Positions 17,354-25,148 of a stretch of 64,000 nucleotides of DNA are shown here, piece after piece (the first letter of the stretch is position 1; each line of letters starts with the position of its first letter). The position numbers were made by a program, and so were the translations under genes. The notes beneath the pieces are model-generated. The model saw nothing but the letters and a program-made list of their open reading frames with translations, ran no database searches and was not told the DNA's origin. The stretch is from Planctomycetota bacterium (GTDB lineage Bacteria > Planctomycetota > UBA8108 > UBA1146 > JAJFFE01), in assembly GCA_021776775.1 (NCBI GenBank), contig JAJFFE010000288.1:1-64000 (forward strand). Direction: 5' to 3'.

Positions 17354-18943
17354 CTACTGGTAGACGTTGAGGCCCGTTGTCGCGGCGCTGCGCACGACAT
17401 CCGCAGCATCCGAGTCCGAGATGGACTCGAGGGCCGATCTGGCACTTTGGCCGCGCAGTGACCACGCGCCGAGGTGGTTGATCACCTCCACCTGCTTCGC
17501 AGGCGCTAGTGAGTCGAACCCGTTGAGGAGTGCGTGTACCGCATTGCCGCGATCGGCTTTCGCGGCCGCGACCGCGGCGTGATACCGGTCGAGCGTGGAA
17601 CGCCCGGTATCGCCGGCGAGCGCTAGCAGGTCGGGAGCGCGCGTGCGAGCGACCGCCGGGCTGAACCCGTGAAACGCTCCGTGGAGGCTCGCGGTGTAAC
17701 TGCCCGACGTGAGCCGGTCCATCGCGTACTCCGACGCTCGCGTGTCGCCGGTGGAGACCAATCGTTGGATCGCGGCGTCCCGATCACGAGGAGTGTCCGC
17801 CGCGTCGTAGAGGGACCAAACGACGGCGCGAGTTCCCTCCTGGGATCGACCCTCCGCGCTCGAGATGATCGCCATCCTATCGGCTGCCGTCGTCGATGGG
17901 TCGCGCAGTGCGTCGACCAATCGGTCGCCGTTTTCGGGACGACCGGCGAGTGATCGGTAGAGCTGTGTTCGACGATTCTCGTTCTCTTCGTTGCCGAGCA
18001 GTCCCCATAGTTCGTTGTTGGCGTGCTCACCCTCCATCGAACCGAGATGGTTGAGCACCCAGTTGGGTTGCTCGTCGGTTTGGTCTCTGAACATGTTGCC
18101 GAGGGCGGTCGCTGATTCGGGCGTTCCCATTCCGGCGAGCGCGCTCGGCACGGACCAGCCGAACGCGTCGTGATCTTGCCCGTACAGTTTCTCGAGGGCG
18201 GCGACCGAACCGGGGTCTTTGCTTTCACTCAACGCACGGACCCCTCCGAAGAGGATCGAGTTGACACGGCTGCTGTCTTCTCCGTTTTGACGGGCCTGCG
18301 CAGCCAACTCGACCAAGTCGTTGATGCGTGACACTCGCTCGCCCGGTTCGAGGCCGGGAATCTGAAACCGACTGATCATGTGCAGCGCGATCACGCTGGA
18401 ATTGTCGAGGGAGGGATCGCGCGACAGGATGTGATCCATGAAGTGGGTGAGTTTCGGCATGCGAGCGAGAATGCCGCTCAGCAACAACGCTTTCGACGCC
18501 AGGCTTCCGTCCAAGTCTTTTCCGATGTCGTCGAGGCGCGACATGTCGACGTCGTTCAGGAGATCGGTCAGCGCCGGGAATCCGTGTTCGCCGAGATCGA
18601 TCAAGGCGAAGCTCGCACGAAGGAACGCTTTCGCGTCCATCGCTTCAAACGCTGTCTTGGCCGCGGCCAAGGCGGCGCCGGCGCGTTGCTTCGCTTCCCG
18701 CGCCGTGGTCTCGCGTCCGGTAGACTCGACTTGAACTTGGAGTCGCTCGAGAGCCGCCTTGGTTTGCTGTAGCTCGAGGGTCGACGACTGTTGCGAGGTG
18801 GTGAGGGCCGCTACCGATTCGGTCAGCTCCGCCGATTGGGTCCGCAAGGTGTCTCGTTCTTCTTGGATATCGGACACGCTCCAGAAGTGGTAGCCGATCG
18901 CCGCCGCGAGAGAGAGTGAGAGAACCAACGCTGTCTTGTTCAT
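17354..18943 (-). CDS. Membrane-anchored coiled-coil and alpha-repeat protein
   Basis: 529-aa protein not recognised by name. Residues 4-22 form an N-terminal signal anchor. Residues about 28-80 are a predicted coiled coil (heptads of Leu/Gln/Glu). The rest is all-alpha with regularly spaced short helices (for example PGSVAALEKLYG, PESATALGNMF, ANNELWGLLGNEENENRRTQLYRSL), resembling HEAT-like repeats. This is a scaffold or protein-binding architecture with no catalytic motif. ATG with AAGGCAG upstream. Transcribed leftward into the DUF2809 gene. Confidence 0.7.
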   Translation of the reverse strand: MNKTALVLSLSLAAAIGYHFWSVSDIQEERDTLRTQSAELTESVAALTTSQQSSTLELQQTKAALERLQVQVESTGRETTAREAKQRAGAALAAAKTAFEAMDAKAFLRASFALIDLGEHGFPALTDLLNDVDMSRLDDIGKDLDGSLASKALLLSGILARMPKLTHFMDHILSRDPSLDNSSVIALHMISRFQIPGLEPGERVSRINDLVELAAQARQNGEDSSRVNSILFGGVRALSESKDPGSVAALEKLYGQDHDAFGWSVPSALAGMGTPESATALGNMFRDQTDEQPNWVLNHLGSMEGEHANNELWGLLGNEENENRRTQLYRSLAGRPENGDRLVDALRDPSTTAADRMAIISSAEGRSQEGTRAVVWSLYDAADTPRDRDAAIQRLVSTGDTRASEYAMDRLTSGSYTASLHGAFHGFSPAVARTRAPDLLALAGDTGRSTLDRYHAAVAAAKADRGNAVHALLNGFDSLAPAKQVEVINHLGAWSLRGQSARSALESISDSDAADVVRSAATTGLNVYQ

Positions 18944-18985
18944 GAGCTGCCTTCACCGTATCGAGTTCGTCGAGGCATCGTAGTG

Positions 18986-19035
18986 TCGCTACCACTGTCT
19001 TGCTACCGCCGTTTTCCTACCACCGTTGTTACCAC
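18986..19035. repeat. Short tandem words (about 14 bp x 3-4)
   Basis: Imperfect units GCTACCACTGTCTT, GCTACCGCCGTTTT and CCTACCACCGTTGTT follow one another, then a partial unit. They fill the gap between the start of the coiled-coil gene and the stop of the alkD-like gene. Confidence 0.7.
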
Positions 19036-19050
19036 ACCCCTGCTCAGCCC

Positions 19051-19749
19051 TCACTCTTTTGTCATGTGCCCGTCGCGGATGAGCGCTTTCGCTCCTTCTC
19101 GGTAGCTCAGCCCTGATAGCCGTTCTCGGTGTCGCGTCAGGAAGTCTTTTACTCGCTCGGAATCGACGTACGAGTACTCACGAAGCGCCCAGCCGATCGC
19201 CTTGCGAATGAAGAACTCTGTTTCGTCGATGCAGGCGAGGCAGTCGGCGAACAGCGCCTTGTGGTCGGTTTGGTCTTTGAGGCGCATTTGCGAGATGATC
19301 GTCGACCGGCGCAGCCACATATTCTTGCCGGTCAGCCACTTTTCGAGTCGCGGACGCACGGCGTCACGATCGTGTAACAACGCGTCACTGACCATGTGGG
19401 TGGCGACGGGGTCGACGAGATCCCACCACGCGCCCTCTCGAATGAGTCGTTCGAACAGCGGCATCATTTTCGGAATGTGGAACTTGCGAAAGCGATCGGC
19501 GTAGTCGAGAGCCGCGTACTTCTCCTCGCGATGTTCGCCTGCCCATAACGAGAGTACGTTCTTCTTATAGTTGGCGGCGTCAACCGGCGGAAACTGCCGG
19601 ATGGCCTCTCGAATCACGGGGCGTCTATCTGGCTTCTGAATTCCGTAGAACGGCATCTCGGTCTTCATGTACGCGGCCATTTGCGGTGCTTTGTTCGCAT
19701 CCGCCAACTGTTCGAATTCGCTACGTACGAAGTGTGCGATGTCACTCAA
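19051..19749 (-). CDS. DNA alkylation repair protein, AlkD-like glycosylase
   Basis: 232-aa all-helical HEAT-repeat DNA glycosylase that excises alkylated bases such as 3-methyladenine and 7-methylguanine without base flipping. Residues equivalent to the catalytic cleft of Bacillus cereus AlkD are present at identical numbers: Trp109 and Asp113 in WWDLVD, and Arg148 in WLRRSTI. FFIRKAIGWALREYS, a family hallmark, is at about 179-193. Length is normal. ATG at 19749. The neighbouring rightward gene starts 116 bp away, so this is probably a stand-alone gene. Confidence 0.93.
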   Translation of the reverse strand: MSDIAHFVRSEFEQLADANKAPQMAAYMKTEMPFYGIQKPDRRPVIREAIRQFPPVDAANYKKNVLSLWAGEHREEKYAALDYADRFRKFHIPKMMPLFERLIREGAWWDLVDPVATHMVSDALLHDRDAVRPRLEKWLTGKNMWLRRSTIISQMRLKDQTDHKALFADCLACIDETEFFIRKAIGWALREYSYVDSERVKDFLTRHRERLSGLSYREGAKALIRDGHMTKE

Positions 19750-19865
19750 GAGTCATCCTCTCCGAGACGCCGCCGATTCGGCGATGGCAACGTCCGTATT
19801 GCAACGAACTTCGGGTTCGGGGGAAAGCTCTGGGTCGCGCTTTCGCCGGCGGTTAAACTGCCGGC

Positions 19866-22016
19866 ATGGATAGACGACACGCGATCGCAGGGCTCGCCGC
19901 GTTGGGCATCTTGCTCATCGTCGTTGCCATCGGTTCGTACAAGGGTTGGTTCGGAGCCGGTCCGCAAGGGGATCTCGTATCGTCCTATGGACCCGATGCG
20001 CGGCGCGGTAACGGCCAGGACAAAACCGGAGGCGACACGTCCGGTGGCTCAGATCAGGGCAAGCCGGAACTGGGTAACTCGGAACAAGGACCGGTCCCGC
20101 AAGTAGGCGACGTCAACCCAGCGACGGCCGACCAGCCGATCGTCTATGCGATCGAAGGGTACGTCACGACGGTTGACGGGGGCGGTGTCGGCGACGCGAC
20201 CATCGAAGTTCTCAAGAACCGTTCCATGCTCTTCTCGCACCAGGCGCTTCAGTTCCTCGAGAATCTCGGCCGTCCCGACGTGCCCTTGGCTCTTCAAACC
20301 ACCGATGCGAGCGGCAACTTCCGCGTCATCGTCCCCGGCCCCGGTCGCTACTTCCTGAAGGCGGCCGCCGTGGGCTACTCGTCCGTGGTGGAAGGGCCGA
20401 TTCGGGTTCACCAGGCGGAGCCCATCGCCGCGCTTTCGATCCCTTTGCCCGTTGGCTATTCGATCACCGGCACGGTGACCGATGGCGGCGGTCGACCCTT
20501 GGGTGACGTCCCGATGTTCCTCATGCAGAAGGGGAACCTTGGCCATTCGTACTACAACCATGAAGCGACCTCGGCGCCCGACGGAAGTTTTGCGTTCCAT
20601 GGCCTGGAGCCTACGGGCTACGTGTTGATGGTTCCCCCGCAAGCAGAGGGCGCTGGCACCCACGGCACGTTGATCCCTCGGTTGAGCGCGCCGACGAGCG
20701 GGCTCGAGGTTCGTCTCGAGGGAGGACGTCGATTTAGCGGACGCGTGGTGGAGGAAGAACGACCGTCGCGTGGCATCGCTGGAGCGTCGGTAACGCTTCT
20801 GAATCCGATCAGCTACGCGCAGACGAAGACAGACGACAACGGCCAATTCGAAGTGTTCATCAACGGCCGAGACGCCGAGTGTGTGATCGAGCACGGTGGA
20901 TTCTTGCTGCACGAGTCTCGGGTCGTCATGAGCTCGCGGCGTCAGACCTTTGTCCTCGATCGTGGCGCGGCTCTTTCGGGCCGTATCGTTTTTCCCGGGG
21001 GCCGTCCCGCGGCTGACATAGAGCTGGGGGTTCTACAGTCGTCGCGCTTCCTTGGGAGTCTACACACGACACGAACGGACGGCGAAGGGCGCTTCGAGCT
21101 GCGTGGGATCGATCCCAGCGAACTGGTTTACGTGCTTCCTCGGGTCGACGGTTATTGGGTTCCGTTCGGAAGCGTGACGCTGTCCGACGATGCTCAAGAC
21201 ATCGTCCTGGAACCCACCCAGGTACTCACCGGAACGGTCGTCGATACCGACGGCCGCGCTCTCGACACAGCGTGGCTTCATTTGGAACCCGCCGGCGGCA
21301 AGATGCAGTCTCGTGCCGCGTATTGGCTACGGGGTGAGACCGGGGGCTGGACCAACAGTCGGGGTGAGTTCGTGTTCGACGACGTTCTGCCGGATATCGA
21401 CTACGTGCTTCGCGCGTCCACGGCCGGCGTCGCCGACGGTTCGACGGTGCTTCACGGTGTGACCGACGAGCCCGTGACTATGGTGTTGGCTCGGGGCGCG
21501 ACGCTCGACTTCACGTTGCGGGACCCCGAGGGGGCGGCCGCACCGAGCGGCGCGATCCTCGTGGCAAGCTGGGAAGGCGCTCCCGACATCTTCCGCACCC
21601 CCGGTGGTTTGCTCGAAGGCGGGCACCGCTTCCACGCCGACTCCTACGGTCGAGTCATCATCGACGACGTGCCCGCGGGTCACGCCACTTTCTACTTTGT
21701 CTGTGCCGGCTATGTGGAGCAGACGCTCGGAATCGAGGTCGAAATCGGCGAGATCTACACCCGCACCGTGGATTTAGAACTCGCCGGTGAGTTGATCGTC
21801 ACGACGGTCGGGAGCGACGGGGATCCTGTCCCGATGACCATGGTACGCGTGGCGTCGAAGGCTGGCTTCTCGGCCTCGCGGCGCAGTGGCCCGCTCGGAG
21901 TTTGCGGGTTTGCCTCCCTGCCGACCGGGCTGTACACGGTCTCCGCGAGCGGGTTCAGGTCGCAGGAAATCGAGATCTCCGGCGACAGCTTCGAAATCGA
22001 ACTCGAGTCCCGTTGA
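19866..22016 (+). CDS. Carboxypeptidase-regulatory-like (Ig/CNA-type) repeat protein
   Basis: 716-aa membrane-anchored protein. Residues 7-24 form an N-terminal transmembrane segment, followed by a Gly/Gln-rich spacer. It then has a series of CarboxypepD_reg-like beta-sandwich modules: VTTVDGGGVGDATIEV, ITGTVTDGGGRPLGDVPM, FSGRVVEEERPSRGIAGASVTLL, LSGRIVFPGGRPAADIEL and LTGTVVDTDGRALDTAW, each followed by a DG-F or NGQF turn. The modules act as extracellular scaffolds or binding domains. No catalytic domain was seen. ATG 19866 is used because the anchor starts there. Confidence 0.8.
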   Translation: MDRRHAIAGLAALGILLIVVAIGSYKGWFGAGPQGDLVSSYGPDARRGNGQDKTGGDTSGGSDQGKPELGNSEQGPVPQVGDVNPATADQPIVYAIEGYVTTVDGGGVGDATIEVLKNRSMLFSHQALQFLENLGRPDVPLALQTTDASGNFRVIVPGPGRYFLKAAAVGYSSVVEGPIRVHQAEPIAALSIPLPVGYSITGTVTDGGGRPLGDVPMFLMQKGNLGHSYYNHEATSAPDGSFAFHGLEPTGYVLMVPPQAEGAGTHGTLIPRLSAPTSGLEVRLEGGRRFSGRVVEEERPSRGIAGASVTLLNPISYAQTKTDDNGQFEVFINGRDAECVIEHGGFLLHESRVVMSSRRQTFVLDRGAALSGRIVFPGGRPAADIELGVLQSSRFLGSLHTTRTDGEGRFELRGIDPSELVYVLPRVDGYWVPFGSVTLSDDAQDIVLEPTQVLTGTVVDTDGRALDTAWLHLEPAGGKMQSRAAYWLRGETGGWTNSRGEFVFDDVLPDIDYVLRASTAGVADGSTVLHGVTDEPVTMVLARGATLDFTLRDPEGAAAPSGAILVASWEGAPDIFRTPGGLLEGGHRFHADSYGRVIIDDVPAGHATFYFVCAGYVEQTLGIEVEIGEIYTRTVDLELAGELIVTTVGSDGDPVPMTMVRVASKAGFSASRRSGPLGVCGFASLPTGLYTVSASGFRSQEIEISGDSFEIELESR

Positions 22017-22450
22017 GAGTCGTCGCGGGTTGGTTGGTTGAGCTTTGCCAACCGGGCCTGTGAGTTTTCGCCCCTTGATTTCCGTTACGAGAGACCCTAA
22101 GAATTCCGACCCGGTTCCCGGCTTGACCGTTCGTCCCACCGGGGCGGACGGAGGGATCTTTCCCCCTCCTTTTCCGAGAACCTACTCTCGGCATTGCACT
22201 TGGGGTGCTTGTTGCTCGCTTTCCGCCGCCGGGGCGCGTACAGTTTTCGGTCGTTTCTACCCTCGTTCAGCTCTCGTCGCGGTCTGGCCCATGTCCTGAG
22301 GGCGACTCACGTTCGAATGCCGTCTCGTCGAAGAACGGAATCGGACGGGGTGTGCTTGCCCCCAACTCGACGAGCGAAGTATTCTTAAGGTAGTACCGCG
22401 GCTCTCGCCGACCGTAGTGGTCTTGCGGCGGAGACGCTGGAAGGAAACAA
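22017..22450. other. Intergenic region, 434 bp, no gene supported
   Basis: Only short overlapping reading frames with unnatural composition occur. Nothing resembling a tRNA, riboswitch or terminator was recognised. The promoter of the following Bax-inhibitor gene should lie here, and TTCTTAAGGTAGTACC at about 22381-22396 is the only AT-richer stretch. Confidence 0.5.
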
Positions 22451-23146
22451 ATGTCTCGAAACGAGCCTTACCAACCGGACGCCATCGCCGCCCAGAGTGT
22501 CGACGCGCGTGCCCAGTTCATCACTCGAACCTACACGCACCTGTTCGGTGCGATCGTCGGGTTCACGATGATCGAAACCGTGCTGTTCAAGATGGGCGTC
22601 CCGCAGCGGATGTTCGAGCAGGGCATTGGTCAGACGACGTGGTTCGTCATGTTCGGTGCCTTCATTCTGGGTGGTTGGATGGCACGCGCCGCCGCGCACC
22701 GGGCCAAGACACTCTTCGTTCAGTATCTGGCGCTCGTCGGCTACGTCTGTCTGTGGGCCGGCATGTTCTTGCCGCTTCTCTACTTCGCCCAGTCACAGCC
22801 GGGAGCGATCGAGAGCGCCGCGTTCGTCACCCTCGGACTGTTCGCCGGCTTGACCGCGATCGCATTCTTCTCGCGCAAAGACTTCTCGTTTCTGCGAACC
22901 ATTCTCATGTGGGGTGGACTGTGCGCCATGGCCGCGATTATCGCGGGAATGGTCTTCGGGTTCACGCTCGGTCCGGTCTTCATGGTAGCCATGGTTGCCC
23001 TGGCCGGCGGATCGATCCTGTACGACACGTCGAACATCATCCACCACTACAACGAGCGCCAATACGTCGGCGCTGCGCTGGAGCTGTTCGCGTCGGTAGC
23101 CCTCATGTTCTGGTACATCCTGCAGTTGTTCATGTCTCGCGACTGA
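22451..23146 (+). CDS. Bax inhibitor-1/YccA family membrane protein
   Basis: 231-aa protein with seven hydrophobic segments. It belongs to the UPF0005/BI-1 family of membrane proteins, linked to FtsH proteolysis (YccA) or Ca2+ leak (BsYetJ). Family features: N-terminal RAQFITRTYTHLFGAIVGF, the middle FFSRKDFSFLRTILMWGGL, and the C-terminal SILYDTSNIIHHYNERQYVGAALELFASVALMFWYIL, with the conserved Asp pair region (YDTSNII). GGAAGG lies at good spacing before the ATG. A terminator hairpin follows about 60 bp after the stop codon. Confidence 0.92.
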   Translation: MSRNEPYQPDAIAAQSVDARAQFITRTYTHLFGAIVGFTMIETVLFKMGVPQRMFEQGIGQTTWFVMFGAFILGGWMARAAAHRAKTLFVQYLALVGYVCLWAGMFLPLLYFAQSQPGAIESAAFVTLGLFAGLTAIAFFSRKDFSFLRTILMWGGLCAMAAIIAGMVFGFTLGPVFMVAMVALAGGSILYDTSNIIHHYNERQYVGAALELFASVALMFWYILQLFMSRD

Positions 23147-23180
23147 GACTGTGCGGCTGACAGACTGTGCGGCCGGCGCG
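23147..23180. repeat. Two short tandem units
   Basis: GACTGTGCGGCTGACA is followed by GACTGTGCGGCCGGC directly after the Bax-inhibitor stop codon. Confidence 0.6.
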
Positions 23181-23205
23181 TCGAACGCCAGATCGAGACA
23201 TTGGA

Positions 23206-23236
23206 AAGCGGATCACCGAACGGTGGTCCGCTTTTC
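23206..23236 (+). terminator. Rho-independent terminator after the Bax-inhibitor gene
   Basis: AAGCGGATCACC pairs with GGTGGTCCGCTT (one G-T wobble) around a GAAC loop, followed by TTCTTGTG. The best-formed classical terminator in the window. Confidence 0.85.
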
Positions 23237-23443
23237 TTGTGTCTGGCGTTTCTACCCGGGATTGGACTCGCCTGCGGCCACGGCGGGGGGCTAGCCGGCG
23301 CCGCTGACTAGTGCGGCGGCAGTGCTTACGGACACGACTCGGCGCGAGGGGCTCACGTTCCGGCCTCCGTCCCGTCCCAGTTCCTTGACCGTCGGCAGTG
23401 TCGCGATAAAGTACTCCGTTCTCTCCAGGAAGGACTTCCGGTC

Positions 23444-24061
23444 ATGGGTACGCCTCGTCTGATCTGTCGCACGCACCGTCTCATTGCGCTCACGCTGTTG
23501 GCAGCCGTCACTCTGCTCGTCGGATGTGACGGCGACGGCAAAGCCGCGGCTGACGACGCCGGTGCGAAGAAGTCGACGGGCGAGGTCCAGAAACCGACCA
23601 GCCAGCCGAAGACCGGAGGCACCAAAAAGGGCGACACCGAAAAGGGCGACACCAAAGAGCCGGTCAAGGCGGTCGCCTTCAAGGTTCCAGGTGACGCGGT
23701 AGCCGGGAAGAAAGTCGCCAAGAAGAAGTGCAAAACGTGTCACAAGATTGATGGCAAGGGGCTCGCAGTCGGTCCCGCCATGGACAAGATGTACCGCCGG
23801 TTCTTGGACGCTCGTATGGACGAGTATCCGCGCTTGATCGGCGGACTGAAGAAGAAGCACAAAGACATCTACGAGGCGCGCAAGAAAGACATCGACGAGA
23901 TCGTCGCCACAACGAACAAGGATGAGCGGTTGTACCGCTGGTTGAAGCACTACATTCGCCAGCCCACGTTCGATCGCCCCGCGTGCAAGATGAAGCCGGT
24001 GGTCTTGACCGACAAGCAGCTCGAGAACGTCATCGCGTTCCTGTTCTCGTTGCCAAAGTAG
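23444..24061 (+). CDS. Monohaem cytochrome c lipoprotein
   Basis: 205-aa exported electron-transfer protein. The signal ends in lipobox LVGC (Cys28), so it should be lipid-anchored outside the cytoplasm. A long Lys/Thr/Gly spacer (30-80, including a KKGDTEKGDT near-repeat) holds the domain off the membrane. The haem motif is CKTCH (Cys96, Cys99, His100). A candidate axial Met is M183 in ACKMKP. The final helix QLENVIAFLFSL is typical of class I cytochromes c. ATG preceded by AGGAAGGAC. The next gene begins 7 bp after the stop codon and is probably co-transcribed. Confidence 0.9.
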   Translation: MGTPRLICRTHRLIALTLLAAVTLLVGCDGDGKAAADDAGAKKSTGEVQKPTSQPKTGGTKKGDTEKGDTKEPVKAVAFKVPGDAVAGKKVAKKKCKTCHKIDGKGLAVGPAMDKMYRRFLDARMDEYPRLIGGLKKKHKDIYEARKKDIDEIVATTNKDERLYRWLKHYIRQPTFDRPACKMKPVVLTDKQLENVIAFLFSLPK

Positions 24062-24068
24062 CCGTTAC

Positions 24069-25136
24069 TTGTTTGGTACCCTTCGACCGCCTCGATTCTC
24101 GAGCGAACATCGCGAACTCTATCGCGCGCACTACTGCGCGGGGTGTCATGCGCTTCGCGAGTTTGGTGGCCGTCCGCTCTCACTCCTGACGACCTATGAT
24201 CAGACCTTTCTGCTCGTCGTCATGAGCGCACTGTTACCGCCCGAGCATTCAGCGGCCCCGGTTCCATCCGCACGGTGCACCGCGCTACCGTTTCGCAAAG
24301 TTCGAGTGCGCACCTTTCCCGTCGAGATCCGCGAACGCGTGGCGGCGGCCACCACCCTGTTGGTCGACGCCAAGCTCACCGATGATCAGCAAGACGAACG
24401 CGGTCCCGTCGCGAAGATCGCGCGGTTGGCGTTGCGCCGTTCGGTGCGGCGCTCCCGCCGCTTGTTGGCCGACACGTCTCTGCCTGACGCGTTCGATGCA
24501 CTGAGTACGGATCAAGCCGTGGTCGAAGCGAAGGCTCGGCAAGGTGGGGCGTCGCTGGACGAACTCGCGCAACCGACTCGCAAAGTTCTCAGTACGTTGT
24601 TCGAGTACGCGGGGCAGTTGACCAACCGTAACGACGTCGCGGCGACGCTGCGTCAACTCGGGGCGACGCTCGGCGAGGTGATCTACCTGCTCGATGCCAT
24701 CGAAGACTTCACGCGTGACCGACGACGAGCGCGCTTCAATGCACTGATTGCCGCGGGATATGACGAGACCACGGTGGCGTCGATTTCCGCACGACTCGAG
24801 AACTCGCTCGATCGCGTTCGAGGAGCGCTGGCGGAACTCGCGCACGGAGACGATCGGCGGGTCGCCGAACAAGTCATCGAACAACTCCGCGTGCGAACCC
24901 GCACCGCGATCGTCGGACTCGCTCCGATCGCCGATCTACCGCCGCACCTTACCGCGCAAGCCGGGATCTGCGACGGTGCCGAGTTGTGTTGCGTGGGGTC
25001 AGAGTGTGCCGAGGGAGGCTGTACCTGCTGTGGTTGCATTTCCGACGGTTGTGTCTGCAACCACGAGCGGCGGGTCGAACGCAAACGGCGCCGCGAGGAG
25101 CGGAAGCGTCAGCGCGAAGTGCGGCGTCGAAAGTAG
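24069..25136 (+). CDS. DUF5685-like protein with Cys-rich, basic C terminus
   Basis: 355-aa protein, TTG start 7 bp after the cytochrome gene. The N terminus resembles DUF5685: MFGTLRPP, then YRAHYCAGCHALREFGGRP and LLTTYDQTFLLVVMSALL. The CAGCH (C23, C26, H27) is likely a metal site rather than a haem site, because there is no signal peptide. The middle is all-alpha. Residues 299-331 carry ten Cys (301, 307, 308, 313, 318, 320, 321, 323, 328, 330), which could bind metal. The last 24 residues are almost entirely Arg, Lys and Glu. The exact function is unknown. The terminator after it overlaps the end of the convergent gene. Confidence 0.75.
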   Translation: MFGTLRPPRFSSEHRELYRAHYCAGCHALREFGGRPLSLLTTYDQTFLLVVMSALLPPEHSAAPVPSARCTALPFRKVRVRTFPVEIRERVAAATTLLVDAKLTDDQQDERGPVAKIARLALRRSVRRSRRLLADTSLPDAFDALSTDQAVVEAKARQGGASLDELAQPTRKVLSTLFEYAGQLTNRNDVAATLRQLGATLGEVIYLLDAIEDFTRDRRRARFNALIAAGYDETTVASISARLENSLDRVRGALAELAHGDDRRVAEQVIEQLRVRTRTAIVGLAPIADLPPHLTAQAGICDGAELCCVGSECAEGGCTCCGCISDGCVCNHERRVERKRRREERKRQREVRRRK

Positions 25137-25148
25137 TCTCTCTCCCAG

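Noticed and set aside
22045-22393. Three short rightward open frames before the Bax-inhibitor gene
   Set aside because: Overlapping frames of unnatural composition with no ribosome-binding site. Left as intergenic.
24069-24200. CAGCH as a haem c site in the DUF5685-like protein
   Set aside because: No signal peptide, so no cytochrome c maturation. More likely a metal site.
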